This document shows positions 33,350 to 41,609 of a stretch of 64,000 nt of DNA, piece after piece. Position 1 is the stretch's first letter. Each line of letters starts with the position of its first letter. The translations under genes were made by a program, and so were the position numbers. The stretch comes from an uncultured Victivallis sp. Its GTDB lineage: Bacteria; Verrucomicrobiota; Lentisphaeria; Victivallales; Victivallaceae. A model generated the notes under the pieces. It was not told the origin of the DNA. It worked only from the letters and a program-made list of their open reading frames with translations, and did no database searches. The stretch is from assembly GCA_944389815.1 (NCBI GenBank), contig CALXNS010000034.1, positions 1 through 64,000 on the forward strand, written 5' to 3'.

Positions 33350-33378
33350 TTGACAATTGAAACAATTCATGCTATTTT
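33350..33378 (+). promoter_or_regulatory. Strong promoter of the lipopeptide gene
   Basis: TTGACA at 33350-33355, 17-bp spacer, TATTTT at 33373-33378, giving a leader of about 50 nt before the ATG at 33434. Confidence 0.75.
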
Positions 33379-33433
33379 TCGTTACGGGATGCCTTCCGCA
33401 TCTCAATTCCATCAACGCAGAAGGAGGTACTTC

Positions 33434-33511
33434 ATGAAACTGATGCTCCTGACCTTTGCCGGAACGATCGCATTGTTGCTGTTGAGCGGCTGCTGCGGAA
33501 GCTGCTGCTGA
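33434..33511 (+). CDS. 25-residue Cys-rich lipopeptide
   Basis: A very short gene with complete expression signals. The 25-residue product, starting MKLMLLTFAGTIALLL, is almost entirely a lipoprotein signal peptide with lipobox LLSGC. After lipidated Cys only five residues remain, four of them Cys with one Gly and one Ser in between. A perfect AAGGAGG ribosome site lies 7 bases upstream, a consensus promoter at 33350 and a strong hairpin terminator at 33535. This makes a real, highly expressed monocistronic gene likely. The mature product would be a lipid-anchored peptide of six residues. It resembles short lysis or entericidin-like lipopeptides in plan only; no function is claimed. Confidence 0.75.
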   Translation: MKLMLLTFAGTIALLLLSGCCGSCC

Positions 33512-33534
33512 AACAGAAAAGAGACCGGCAAACG

Positions 33535-33584
33535 CTCCGCCGCGCCGCTTCAGAAAATAAAGCGGTACGGCGGAGTAAATTTTT
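33535..33584 (+). terminator. Strong intrinsic terminator after the lipopeptide gene
   Basis: Two 16-base arms (33535-33550 and 33560-33575) pair except for two central mismatches around a 9-base loop, followed by TAAATTTTT. It lies between the lipopeptide stop and the convergent rhamnosidase stop at 33599. Confidence 0.85.
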
Positions 33585-33598
33585 GTGCCCGATCCTCT

Positions 33599-35698
33599 TT
33601 ATTTGTCGCGCACAAAATCCAGATGTTTCGTCAATGAGCCGTCCGCATTCCGTTTGAAGTGCGCGTGAATGCGCCCCTCCGGTATCCGCAACTGGAAGGA
33701 ACCGCGTTTCACCGGCCCCGGCTGCGGGTCAAATTCATACTCCGCCCAACCCGGCCGCGTCGGACGGATCCCGAAGAGCCGCCGCACGATCACGTTGCCC
33801 GGAGCGCTTCCCCACGGATGGGCGAAACTCATATTCGGCTTGAGCTCCACATCCCACGCTTCGGTGGTCACGGTGGCGCCGCCGGAGATCATCCGCAGCC
33901 AGGAGCGTTCCCCATCGGAGGTCATCAGTTCAATCGCCCGCTCCGCCCGGCGATGCCGGAAGAGCGCGTCCAGATAAAATTGTGCGCCGTAGACGCTGCA
34001 TTTCATGCCGCTGCGATCGATGAAATCAAGTGCCCGTCCGACATGATTTTCCTCCGCCACGCCGAATGCCAATGCGAACATGTTCGCGTGGAACGAAGCA
34101 TGAGTGCTCCCGACATGATCGAGAAAGAGCCCGCGCTCCCCGTCGTACAGACGCGCATTGAACGCGGCGCGCAGTTCGGCGGCAAGTTCGGAAAATTTCC
34201 GCGCATCGCGGTCGCGCCCGAGATAATCCGCCAGTTCCGCAAGCAGCGTAAGATCCCAGTAGACGAACGCATTGGCCACCGCGTTCCCGGAACCGAATTC
34301 GTAATTGTCCCGACAGGACATCGGCCAGTCGACGATGATCCGCATCGGAAATTCACTGACCAGCCCGTCGCAGAGCAGTTCATGGAACGAACACTCCTTG
34401 ACCAGACGCGGATAATATTGCTCCAGCAACCCCATATCCCCCGTGTGCAGCAGATATTCCCGCATGACCGGAATCAGAAACATCCGCCATTCGCACGGCC
34501 ACGTCGTGTGGTTGATCTGATACTCGAAGGTGCGGCGCGCCACACGCGAACGGTGTTCGACGCAGAAATGCGTCAACATGTTGATGTAGGCGTCCGCCTC
34601 GTAGGCCATCCGTTCCCGGCTGGGGCAGTCGTAATAGACGTCCCACGTCGTGTAACGGATGGTGTCGCGGCAGAAATTCCAGACTTTCTCCAGCCGGTGG
34701 TCGCTCAATTCCAACGTCGAATCCTTCTCGTTGAACGGCGAATTGAGCGCGATCGCCGCCACATCGCCGCTCCGCAGCTCCCCGGGGTAATCGACCAACT
34801 CCAGATAACGGAACGAACGCACTCCGAAATTCGTCAGCGTCGCGCCGCCGGCGGGAAAACGCCACCCTTCCTGATAACAATTTCCAGTCCGCATCTGAAA
34901 ACGCACTTCGCCGGACGGCAGGAGTTCCTCGCCGAGCCGCATTTCAACGACCCCCTCGCGCGAAGTGCGAAGTTCCGGAGCGCCGGTGACGTTGCGCCCA
35001 AAATCCACCAGAATCCGCCGTACGTCGAGCCGCCGGATCTCCTGTGGCGCAACCCGGGTGAAACGGTAATTCGGAATGCCGGCAGGTTCAATCTCATACG
35101 CGTCGCCGGGAGCAAAAATTTTCGCCTTCTTCCATTTGCGATCATTGAATCCCGTCCGAAGCCAGCCGAAGGGATAGAGTTCGCCGTCAAGATGTTCCGG
35201 GGTCTCGCCCGGGCCTGAACTGCCTTTGTGGAAAGAGCCGAATCCGGGATGAAACCAGCAGAACGGCGAAAATATGTCATTCGCCGGCAACGTTTTCCAG
35301 TCGGATCCGCTGACGATCTTCCTGGTACTGCCGTCCCGGTATTGGAGTTCGAGCCGCAACGCGAAACCGTAACGTTCGCCGCGCGAAATCACCCCGATGA
35401 CGTTGCGTCCCTCCACGAGCGCAGCCGTGACGTCGAAATGATGTTCCACCGCGTGCGCATCGACGATCGGACGTGCCGGTCCGGCACCGACCTGGGTCGA
35501 ATTGACGAAGAGGCGATATTTCAGAAAGCTTCCGGCCATCAACCAGTTATGTTCATATTCAACGCGCATCCAGTCCTTCCAGAGATAACTGTGCGGATCC
35601 GCGGTGATCCACACCGTCGCCGACTTCAGATGTTTCCGGACGTTGAACACCTTGCGGCAGAATTGATTGCCGGGGCCGCCGATATAGGATGGGGTCAT
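33599..35698 (-). CDS. GH78-like alpha-L-rhamnosidase
   Basis: A 699-residue protein. The N-terminal ~230 residues are beta-sandwich domains typical of GH78 (WMRVEYEHNWLMAGSFLKYR, VFNVRKHL). The catalytic alpha/alpha barrel carries YYDCPSRERMAYEADAY, matching the GH78 signature in which Glu362 is the probable general acid, then a helical segment with DWPMSCRDNYEFGSGN. The C-terminal beta domain contains SFAHPWGSAPGNVIVRRLFG, also typical. No signal peptide is visible, suggesting intracellular action on imported oligosaccharides. GGGAG precedes the start. The enzyme is divergent from the toroid-like gene at 35908. GH78 members release alpha-L-rhamnose; specificity here is inferred from family. 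Confidence 0.85.
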   Translation of the reverse strand: MTPSYIGGPGNQFCRKVFNVRKHLKSATVWITADPHSYLWKDWMRVEYEHNWLMAGSFLKYRLFVNSTQVGAGPARPIVDAHAVEHHFDVTAALVEGRNVIGVISRGERYGFALRLELQYRDGSTRKIVSGSDWKTLPANDIFSPFCWFHPGFGSFHKGSSGPGETPEHLDGELYPFGWLRTGFNDRKWKKAKIFAPGDAYEIEPAGIPNYRFTRVAPQEIRRLDVRRILVDFGRNVTGAPELRTSREGVVEMRLGEELLPSGEVRFQMRTGNCYQEGWRFPAGGATLTNFGVRSFRYLELVDYPGELRSGDVAAIALNSPFNEKDSTLELSDHRLEKVWNFCRDTIRYTTWDVYYDCPSRERMAYEADAYINMLTHFCVEHRSRVARRTFEYQINHTTWPCEWRMFLIPVMREYLLHTGDMGLLEQYYPRLVKECSFHELLCDGLVSEFPMRIIVDWPMSCRDNYEFGSGNAVANAFVYWDLTLLAELADYLGRDRDARKFSELAAELRAAFNARLYDGERGLFLDHVGSTHASFHANMFALAFGVAEENHVGRALDFIDRSGMKCSVYGAQFYLDALFRHRRAERAIELMTSDGERSWLRMISGGATVTTEAWDVELKPNMSFAHPWGSAPGNVIVRRLFGIRPTRPGWAEYEFDPQPGPVKRGSFQLRIPEGRIHAHFKRNADGSLTKHLDFVRDK

Positions 35699-35734
35699 GT
35701 TGTCTTTCTCCCTCTTGTTTACACTCTTTCTTCC

Positions 35735-35762
35735 AATATAAGACTTTTTGTCGTCAAAGCAA
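35735..35762 (-). promoter_or_regulatory. Promoter of the GH78-like gene
   Basis: On the minus strand, TTGCTT (35762-35757), 16-bp spacer, TATATT (35740-35735). The start codon follows about 37 bp downstream with a GGGAG site. Confidence 0.55.
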
Positions 35763-35907
35763 GCCCGATCGGCGCGGCATGAAAAAAAACAAATCGTTTT
35801 TTTACAAATTTGCTTGCAATTTACGGAACCGCACGCACCTTAGTAGAAACAGTTCAGAAACTGGTATCAAACCCCAAATCAATTCCAATTCACGGAGCTC
35901 AAAAAAA

Positions 35908-37596
35908 ATGGAACCGGACGTCGATTTGAAAACAATGCTCGCCGCGCAGGAACCGAATTTTTCCACTCAATGCAACCTTCTCGGTGAATCCTGGCACAGC
36001 ATCGGTTATCACTCCCAGGTCCCCACCGGTACGTGGGTGCACGCCACACGCACATCGATCTATTACGCGCTTGCATTGCTCGCTTCGGGCGAAACCGCCT
36101 GGATCGAACGCGCTCCCAAAGTCATCCGCGCCGTCCTCGCCAGCCAGGTGACCGATCCCTACGACCCCGCCTTCGGCATCTGGCCGTGGCTCGATGAGGA
36201 ACGCGTCCCGCAGATGGCGCCGCCCGACTGGAACTGGGCGGATTTCATCGGCGCCGCCCTCTGCCACATACTGCGAGAATATTCCGATCTTCTCGATGAC
36301 GCGATCAAGGCGGAGATCCGGGCCGCCCTCGAACGCGCGGCCTGGTCGATTTTCCGCCGGAATGTTCAGCCCGAATACACCAACATCGCGATCATGGGCG
36401 CCGCCGTCACCGGCGCCGCCGCCGAACTGCTCCACATTCCGCTCCTGCTCGAATACGCCCGGAGACGGTTGGAAAAATTCGCCGTGCACACCGAAAAATC
36501 CGGAGGCCTCACGGAATACAACAGCCCCACCTACACCTTCATCGCCCTTTTCGAACTCGAACGCATTCTGCAATTGATCGAAGACCCGGTCATCCGCGAA
36601 TACGCCACGAAACTTCATGAAGTTGTCTGGGGCAAAATCGCCGACCACTTCCATCCGCTCACCGGTCAGCTCTGCGGTCCGCAGTCGCGCGCCTACAACG
36701 ATTTTCTTTCGAAGGGAACCGTCCGATTCCTGCGCTGGGCCACCGGCGTTGAAATTCCATTGGGACCGCAGCCGGCCGACAGCGGAAACCCGCTCAGTTT
36801 CAATTATGACGGCATCCGCCATTTGCCCTGCCCGGAAAAAATCCGTCACCGGTTCGCCGAACTGCCCCGGGACGAATTCGAACTTCGTGAATGCTGCATC
36901 CGCCGCGTGCCGGAGGAGAATTCGTTTCATGCGGTCGCCTGGTTCAGTACCGAAGCCACGCTCGGCAGCGGCAGCCGCGACGCCTTCTGGGCGCAGCGCC
37001 GCCCGATGCTGGGATACTGGATGGCGGCCAACGGACAACCGGCCGTTTTGAAGGTGCGTTTCCTGAAGGACGGCCGCGACTGTTCCGCCGCCGGCATCTG
37101 GCAGGCGCAGCGCGGAACCGAGATCGTTTTCGCCATGCAGATGTTGACCAACCTCGGCGATTATCACATCACGCTCGACCGGCCGCCGCAGGGAATCTAC
37201 ACGTTTCATTCGCTCGCCTACAGCTGGGAACTCCACGCCGCGGACGCTGAAGTGACGGAAGAGTCGGACGGTTCCTTCGTCATGAGTTCCGGCGCGTACA
37301 AAGTGCGGATCACTCCCGCACCCGACGGACGTTTCCACGATGAACCGGTCAAGTGGCGCTGCATTCAGGAAAAGGGCTGCTGCCGGGTCGAAGCCGTGCT
37401 CTGCGACGGAGCCGAACGCAGTCTCGCCTTCGACGAGAATCTCCGCTGTGAACTTGGCGGCGCTCTCGAACTTTTCCCCGCAACGGCTGAACCATCCACG
37501 GAAAAACCGGTCAAAACCATGTCTGAGGGAAAGATTCATTTCTCCCGGAATGGTCTCACCGTCACTGCACCTGACCATGCGGTGACGTTTCAGTAA
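35908..37596 (+). CDS. Unknown protein with toroid-like helical half and beta half
   Basis: A 562-residue protein I cannot place with confidence. The N-terminal ~330 residues are helical with alternating patterns seen in alpha/alpha toroids (STQCNLLGESWHSIGYHSQV, TEKSGGLTEYNSPTYTFIAL, LHEVVWGKIADHF). The C-terminal ~230 residues are beta-rich. That order is shared with polysaccharide lyases such as heparinase II/III-like and chondroitin/hyaluronan lyases, but no diagnostic signature was found. No signal peptide is seen. I start at ATG 35908, with GGAG upstream; the longer frame is probably untranslated. It is divergent from the GH78-like rhamnosidase, which suggests a role in the same glycan pathway. 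Confidence 0.75.
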   Translation: MEPDVDLKTMLAAQEPNFSTQCNLLGESWHSIGYHSQVPTGTWVHATRTSIYYALALLASGETAWIERAPKVIRAVLASQVTDPYDPAFGIWPWLDEERVPQMAPPDWNWADFIGAALCHILREYSDLLDDAIKAEIRAALERAAWSIFRRNVQPEYTNIAIMGAAVTGAAAELLHIPLLLEYARRRLEKFAVHTEKSGGLTEYNSPTYTFIALFELERILQLIEDPVIREYATKLHEVVWGKIADHFHPLTGQLCGPQSRAYNDFLSKGTVRFLRWATGVEIPLGPQPADSGNPLSFNYDGIRHLPCPEKIRHRFAELPRDEFELRECCIRRVPEENSFHAVAWFSTEATLGSGSRDAFWAQRRPMLGYWMAANGQPAVLKVRFLKDGRDCSAAGIWQAQRGTEIVFAMQMLTNLGDYHITLDRPPQGIYTFHSLAYSWELHAADAEVTEESDGSFVMSSGAYKVRITPAPDGRFHDEPVKWRCIQEKGCCRVEAVLCDGAERSLAFDENLRCELGGALELFPATAEPSTEKPVKTMSEGKIHFSRNGLTVTAPDHAVTFQ

Positions 37597-37629
37597 TCGG
37601 ACAAAGAATCACTTCCGGTCAAAATAAAG

Positions 37630-37668
37630 AACACGGCGGAGAAATGATTTCACTTCCCGCCGTGTTTT
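37630..37668. terminator. Bidirectional terminator between the toroid-like gene and dnaE
   Basis: Perfect 10-bp arms (37630-37639 and 37657-37666) enclose a 17-base loop that contains a smaller dyad. T tracts follow on the plus strand, and a TTTATTTT-type tract follows on the minus strand, so it can serve both convergent genes. Confidence 0.8.
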
Positions 37669-37687
37669 TCTGCATTTGCTGTTACAT

Positions 37688-40600
37688 TCAGCTCTTCTTC
37701 TCCTCCATCGCCGGCTGGCCGTCGGCACCGGGTTTGCTCCACGCCCGTTTCTGGGGCGGATTGTAGGGCCGCGCCTTGAGCCGGTAATGGCCGTGTCCGA
37801 GCAATTGATCGAGTTTTCGCAGCAACTCCTGCGTGACGGTGATCTTTCCCCTGTGCGCTTCAATGAAGGTGACCGAATCGTCCACCCCCACCAGGCAGAT
37901 CACCAGCCGCGTCTCCCCGGGAACTTCATAACACGCTTTCGCCGCCGCTTCCAGATCGCCCTTCCTGAGCTTGTCGGCGTAGAAATGCAAATGCAGTTCC
38001 TCGGTGAAGAAACTCGGAGCGTCCAGCAACGAATACACCTTGTCCACAATGACGCGCGGTTTCTCGTTTTCGTCGCGTTTGCTCACCGTCGCCTCCAGCA
38101 GCAGCGGAGTTCCCGGCGACATATCGATTCCCGCCGCGGTGAGCGCTCCGAGCGCCCGTTCGTAAATCATGCATTCCGCCGAGGAATCCAGATCCTCCAG
38201 CAGCAGGATGCCGAACTGTTTGCCCGAATTCCGGCTGAACTTCTGCGTGAAGGAGTTCACCATTCCGGCCACCCGGATCTGCGTGTTGTCCTTGAGCGTC
38301 TCCAGCTGCCGCAGCGGCACCGAAGAATAGGTCCGCACCAGTTCGGCATACGGATCGAGCGGATGGCCGGTCACGTAGAACCCGAGCAGCTCCTTCTCGC
38401 TCTTTAAAATCTCCTGCAACTCGAATTCCGGAATATCCGGAATCGGCACCGAACACCCGTCATTCCCGCCGTCGTCGAGCAGATCGAAGAGCGACCCCTG
38501 TCCGGCGGCCTTATCCCGGGCGCGCCCCGCCGCGAACGCCATCATTGGTTCCGCGGTCGCCAGCAGCTGCGAACGGCGAAGCCCGAGCCCGTCGAGCGCC
38601 CCCGCCCGGGTCAAATGTTCCAGCATGCGCGAATTGAGGTCGCTGCCGCACCGTTCGCAGAAATCGAGGAACGTTTCGAATTTCCCCTCTTCGCGCCGGC
38701 TCTCGATGATCCGCCGCGCCGCGATTTCGCCGACCCCCTTGATCGCCCCCAGGCCGAAGCGGATCCGTCCGGCGTCCACCGAAAAACTGATCCCGCTCGA
38801 ATTGACGTCCGGCGGCAGCACTTCGATGCCCATCTCCCGGCAGGCGTTGATCAAAAAAGCGATCTTTTCGGCGCTCTCAAGTTCGCTCGTGAGCACCGCG
38901 GCCATGAATTCGACCGGATAATTCGCTTTGAGGTACGCCGTCTGATAGGTGACGAAACCGTACGCCGCCGAGTGCGATTTGTTGAACCCGTACCCGGCGA
39001 ACAACTTGATCTTCTCCCAGATCTGATCGGCAAGCTTTTCGTCGATGTTGTTGGTCTCCTTGCAGCCCTTGAAGAATTTCTCGCGCTGCTTGGCAAGCAC
39101 ATCGACTTTCTTCTTGCCGATCGCCCGCCGGAGAATGTCCGCGCCGCCAAGCGTGAAACCGGCCAGAACCTGCACCACCTGCATGATCTGCTCCTGATAG
39201 AGCATGATCCCGTACGTTTCCTTGAGGCACTCCTCCATCAGCGGATGGTCGTAGATGATTTTCTCTTCGCCTTTTTTACGCCGGATGAAGTCCGGAATGA
39301 ACTGCATCGGCCCCGGACGGTAAATCGCCAGAAGCGCGATGATGTGTTCAAGCGTCTCCACGCCGAACGAACGGCAGAGATTCTGCATGCCGCCGGATTC
39401 CAGCTGGAAGACCGCGATCGTATCGCCGCGCCGGAGCATTTCGAAGGTTTTCGGATCGTCGAGCGGAATTTTCATCATATCCAGTTCGACGCCGTGGTTT
39501 TCCTTGATCATGTCGATCGCATTCTTGATGATCGTGAGCGTCCGCAGCCCGAGGAAGTCCATCTTCAACAGCCCCTGCTCCTCGCACGGATGCGCCGGAA
39601 ACGGCACGACCATGCTGTCGGACGCGCTCCGCGCCAGCGGCACGAGATTGTCCAGCCGCTGGTCGCCGATGATCACTCCCGCGGCATGGATGCCGGTCTG
39701 CCGGTTCAACCCCTCCAGCACCTTGGCGAACTTCCACACCTGGGCGATCTGCGGATCGTTTTCGAGCGCGTCGGCGAGCTCCTTGTTCTGTTCGACGGCC
39801 TTGTCGAGGGTCATTTTCGGATCCTCGGGGATCATCTTCGAGAGCCGGTTGCCGAATTCGAAATCGAACCCGAGCACCCGGGCGACGTCCTTGACCACCG
39901 CCTTGGCCTTCAACTGACCGTAGGTGCAGATCTGCGCGACGCTGTCGAATCCGTATTTGCCGCGGACGTAATCGATCACTTCGCCGCGCCGTTTTTCGCA
40001 GAAGTCGATGTCGAAGTCCGGCGGACTTACCCGTTCCGGATTCAGAAACCGTTCAAAAAAGAGCCCGAACCGCAATGGATCGATGTCCGTAATCAGCGTG
40101 AGATACGCCACGAGCGACCCCGCGCCCGAACCGCGCCCCGGCCCGACCGGAATACCCTGGCGCTTCGCGTGCCGGATGAAGTCGGAGACCACGAAGAAGT
40201 AACTGATGAATCCGGTCTTCTCGATGACGCCGAGCTCGTAATCCATGCGTTCGAGAATTTTCTGCTGCCGGGGGGTGAAGGAGCCGCAGGTGCGCGGATT
40301 GAATCCGTAACGGTACTCCATGTTGTCGAGGCACACCTCGCGCAGATCGTTCCGGTCGGCGAGCCGGCCGTCCGGCATGAAGAACTTCGGGTAATGGTTC
40401 ACTTCGGGCACGTATTTGAATTTCATGCTGCAACGGTCGGCAATCAACCGCGTATTGGTGATCGCCTCCGGGAGTTCCCGGAAAATTTCGCGCATCTCCG
40501 CTTCGCTCTTGAAGTAATAATCCGGCCCCGAGAATTTGAAATGCTTCTCCGCCAGACGCGCCCCGGTCTGAATACAGAGCATGATCTCATGCGCTTCGGC

Positions 40601-41257
40601 GTCTTCCTTGCGCATGTAATGCACGTCGTTGGTGGCGATCATCCGCAGGTTGTTCCGCCGCGCGAGATCGACCAGGAATTTATTGCAGCGGCGCTCCTCC
40701 TCCATGCCGTGATCCATCAGTTCGATGAACAAATTGTCACTGCCGAAAATTTCCAGATAATCGTGAAGCGCCTGTTCGGCGCGCCGTTCGTCGCCCTGGA
40801 GGAAATATTGGGAAATCTCGCTGCCGATGCAGGCCGTCGAACAGATCAATCCATCGTGGTATTCGCGCAGCAGCGCTTTGTCGATCCGCGGCTTGTAATG
40901 GAATCCATCCTTGTTGGCGGCGGACATGAGTTTGCACAAACTTGCGTAACCGCGGTCGTTCTCGCAGAGCAAAATCAGATGGAACCCGCCGCGGTTGAAT
41001 GGTTTGTTCGAATCGAAATCGCGCATGTCGCCGGGTGCGACATACGCCTCCACGCCGATGATCGGATTGATCCCCGCCCCGGAGAGCGTCTGGTGAAACT
41101 CCTCGACGCCGCCCATGTAACCGTGGTCGGTGATGGCGATGGCGTTCATATCCATCTCCTCGGCGAGCTTGAGCAGTCCCTTGACGGTGCAGGCGCCGTC
41201 GAGCATGCTGTAATGAGTGTGCAAATGCAGATGTACGAAATCGGAAGGCATCTTCAA
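37688..41257 (-). CDS. dnaE: DNA polymerase III alpha subunit DnaE
   Basis: The 1189-residue replicative polymerase subunit. It begins with a PHP domain (FVHLHLHTHYSMLDGACTV, AIAITDHGYMGGVEEF) with the metal-binding His and Asp residues in place. The polymerase core carries GPGRGSGAGSLVAYLTLITD and PDFDIDFCEKRRGEVIDYV, with catalytic carboxylates Asp414, Asp416 and Asp418. The fingers region has ILYQEQIMQVVQVLAGF and KKKVDVLAKQ. A helix-hairpin-helix and an OB fold follow in the last third (LGFYVTGHPLDPYAELV). Length is close to the 1160 residues of E. coli DnaE. The start ATG at 41257 follows a consensus promoter at 41296-41324. It is single and flanked by unrelated genes. Confidence 0.97.
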   Translation of the reverse strand: MKMPSDFVHLHLHTHYSMLDGACTVKGLLKLAEEMDMNAIAITDHGYMGGVEEFHQTLSGAGINPIIGVEAYVAPGDMRDFDSNKPFNRGGFHLILLCENDRGYASLCKLMSAANKDGFHYKPRIDKALLREYHDGLICSTACIGSEISQYFLQGDERRAEQALHDYLEIFGSDNLFIELMDHGMEEERRCNKFLVDLARRNNLRMIATNDVHYMRKEDAEAHEIMLCIQTGARLAEKHFKFSGPDYYFKSEAEMREIFRELPEAITNTRLIADRCSMKFKYVPEVNHYPKFFMPDGRLADRNDLREVCLDNMEYRYGFNPRTCGSFTPRQQKILERMDYELGVIEKTGFISYFFVVSDFIRHAKRQGIPVGPGRGSGAGSLVAYLTLITDIDPLRFGLFFERFLNPERVSPPDFDIDFCEKRRGEVIDYVRGKYGFDSVAQICTYGQLKAKAVVKDVARVLGFDFEFGNRLSKMIPEDPKMTLDKAVEQNKELADALENDPQIAQVWKFAKVLEGLNRQTGIHAAGVIIGDQRLDNLVPLARSASDSMVVPFPAHPCEEQGLLKMDFLGLRTLTIIKNAIDMIKENHGVELDMMKIPLDDPKTFEMLRRGDTIAVFQLESGGMQNLCRSFGVETLEHIIALLAIYRPGPMQFIPDFIRRKKGEEKIIYDHPLMEECLKETYGIMLYQEQIMQVVQVLAGFTLGGADILRRAIGKKKVDVLAKQREKFFKGCKETNNIDEKLADQIWEKIKLFAGYGFNKSHSAAYGFVTYQTAYLKANYPVEFMAAVLTSELESAEKIAFLINACREMGIEVLPPDVNSSGISFSVDAGRIRFGLGAIKGVGEIAARRIIESRREEGKFETFLDFCERCGSDLNSRMLEHLTRAGALDGLGLRRSQLLATAEPMMAFAAGRARDKAAGQGSLFDLLDDGGNDGCSVPIPDIPEFELQEILKSEKELLGFYVTGHPLDPYAELVRTYSSVPLRQLETLKDNTQIRVAGMVNSFTQKFSRNSGKQFGILLLEDLDSSAECMIYERALGALTAAGIDMSPGTPLLLEATVSKRDENEKPRVIVDKVYSLLDAPSFFTEELHLHFYADKLRKGDLEAAAKACYEVPGETRLVICLVGVDDSVTFIEAHRGKITVTQELLRKLDQLLGHGHYRLKARPYNPPQKRAWSKPGADGQPAMEEKKS

Positions 41258-41295
41258 AAAATTCCCGTTGCAATGGTCAAGATAATTATGCTTGT

Positions 41296-41324
41296 AGTAT
41301 ACTTCCGGAATCGATTTTTCTCAA
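41296..41324 (-). promoter_or_regulatory. Promoter of dnaE
   Basis: On the minus strand TTGAGA (41324-41319), 17-bp spacer, TATACT (41301-41296), about 38 bp upstream of the dnaE start. Confidence 0.7.
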
Positions 41325-41556
41325 CCCGGGAAATGATTTTTTTCGCAAAAATCATTGTCTTCCGACTGTTGTGGTCAAACTCCCCGGCAGCCTCCGGCGC
41401 CACCGGAGTCGACGACATTCGTGCAGACGTGTTTTTCTTGAATTGCGTCAACGGTGGAAATTAATTTTTCATCCTCAGCAAAAATAGTTCGCCGCCTCCT
41501 TTCCCCCCACTGACTCTGCGGGCAAAGATGGAGGAAATGGGCCAGATCCATGGCCT

Positions 41557-41586
41557 GCGGGAACCGGATGTGAGACCGGTTCCCGC
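41557..41586 (-). terminator. GC-rich hairpin after the GH106-like gene
   Basis: Perfect 11-bp arms (41557-41567 and 41576-41586) around an 8-base loop, some 24 bp past the GH106-like stop. There is no T tract on either side, so termination is less certain; the arm resembles the serC terminator stem. Confidence 0.5.
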
Positions 41587-41609
41587 AAGCCTGCCTGCCG
41601 CCGCTGAAC

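Larger units (their letters stand above)
41258..41609. other. 352-bp intergenic region with promoter and two hairpins
   Basis: Upstream of dnaE and downstream of the GH106-like gene, both on the minus strand. It contains the dnaE promoter, a hairpin with 10-bp arms at 41332-41341/41347-41356 and a GC-rich hairpin at 41557-41586. The middle stretch 41360-41550 shows no gene I trust; short frames there lack ribosome sites. No RNA gene recognised. Confidence 0.6.

Noticed and set aside
37608-37680. Nested dyad in the loop at 37640-37656 as an attachment site
   Set aside because: It is part of an intrinsic terminator between convergent genes; no integrase or mobile gene is near.
38615-41464. 949-codon plus-strand frame opposite dnaE
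   Set aside because: dnaE is complete with all motifs on the minus strand; the antisense product has biased composition and no known domain.
41461-41520. Possible small RNA or leader gene upstream of dnaE
   Set aside because: I found only short frames without ribosome sites and no promoter-terminator pair around the stretch.
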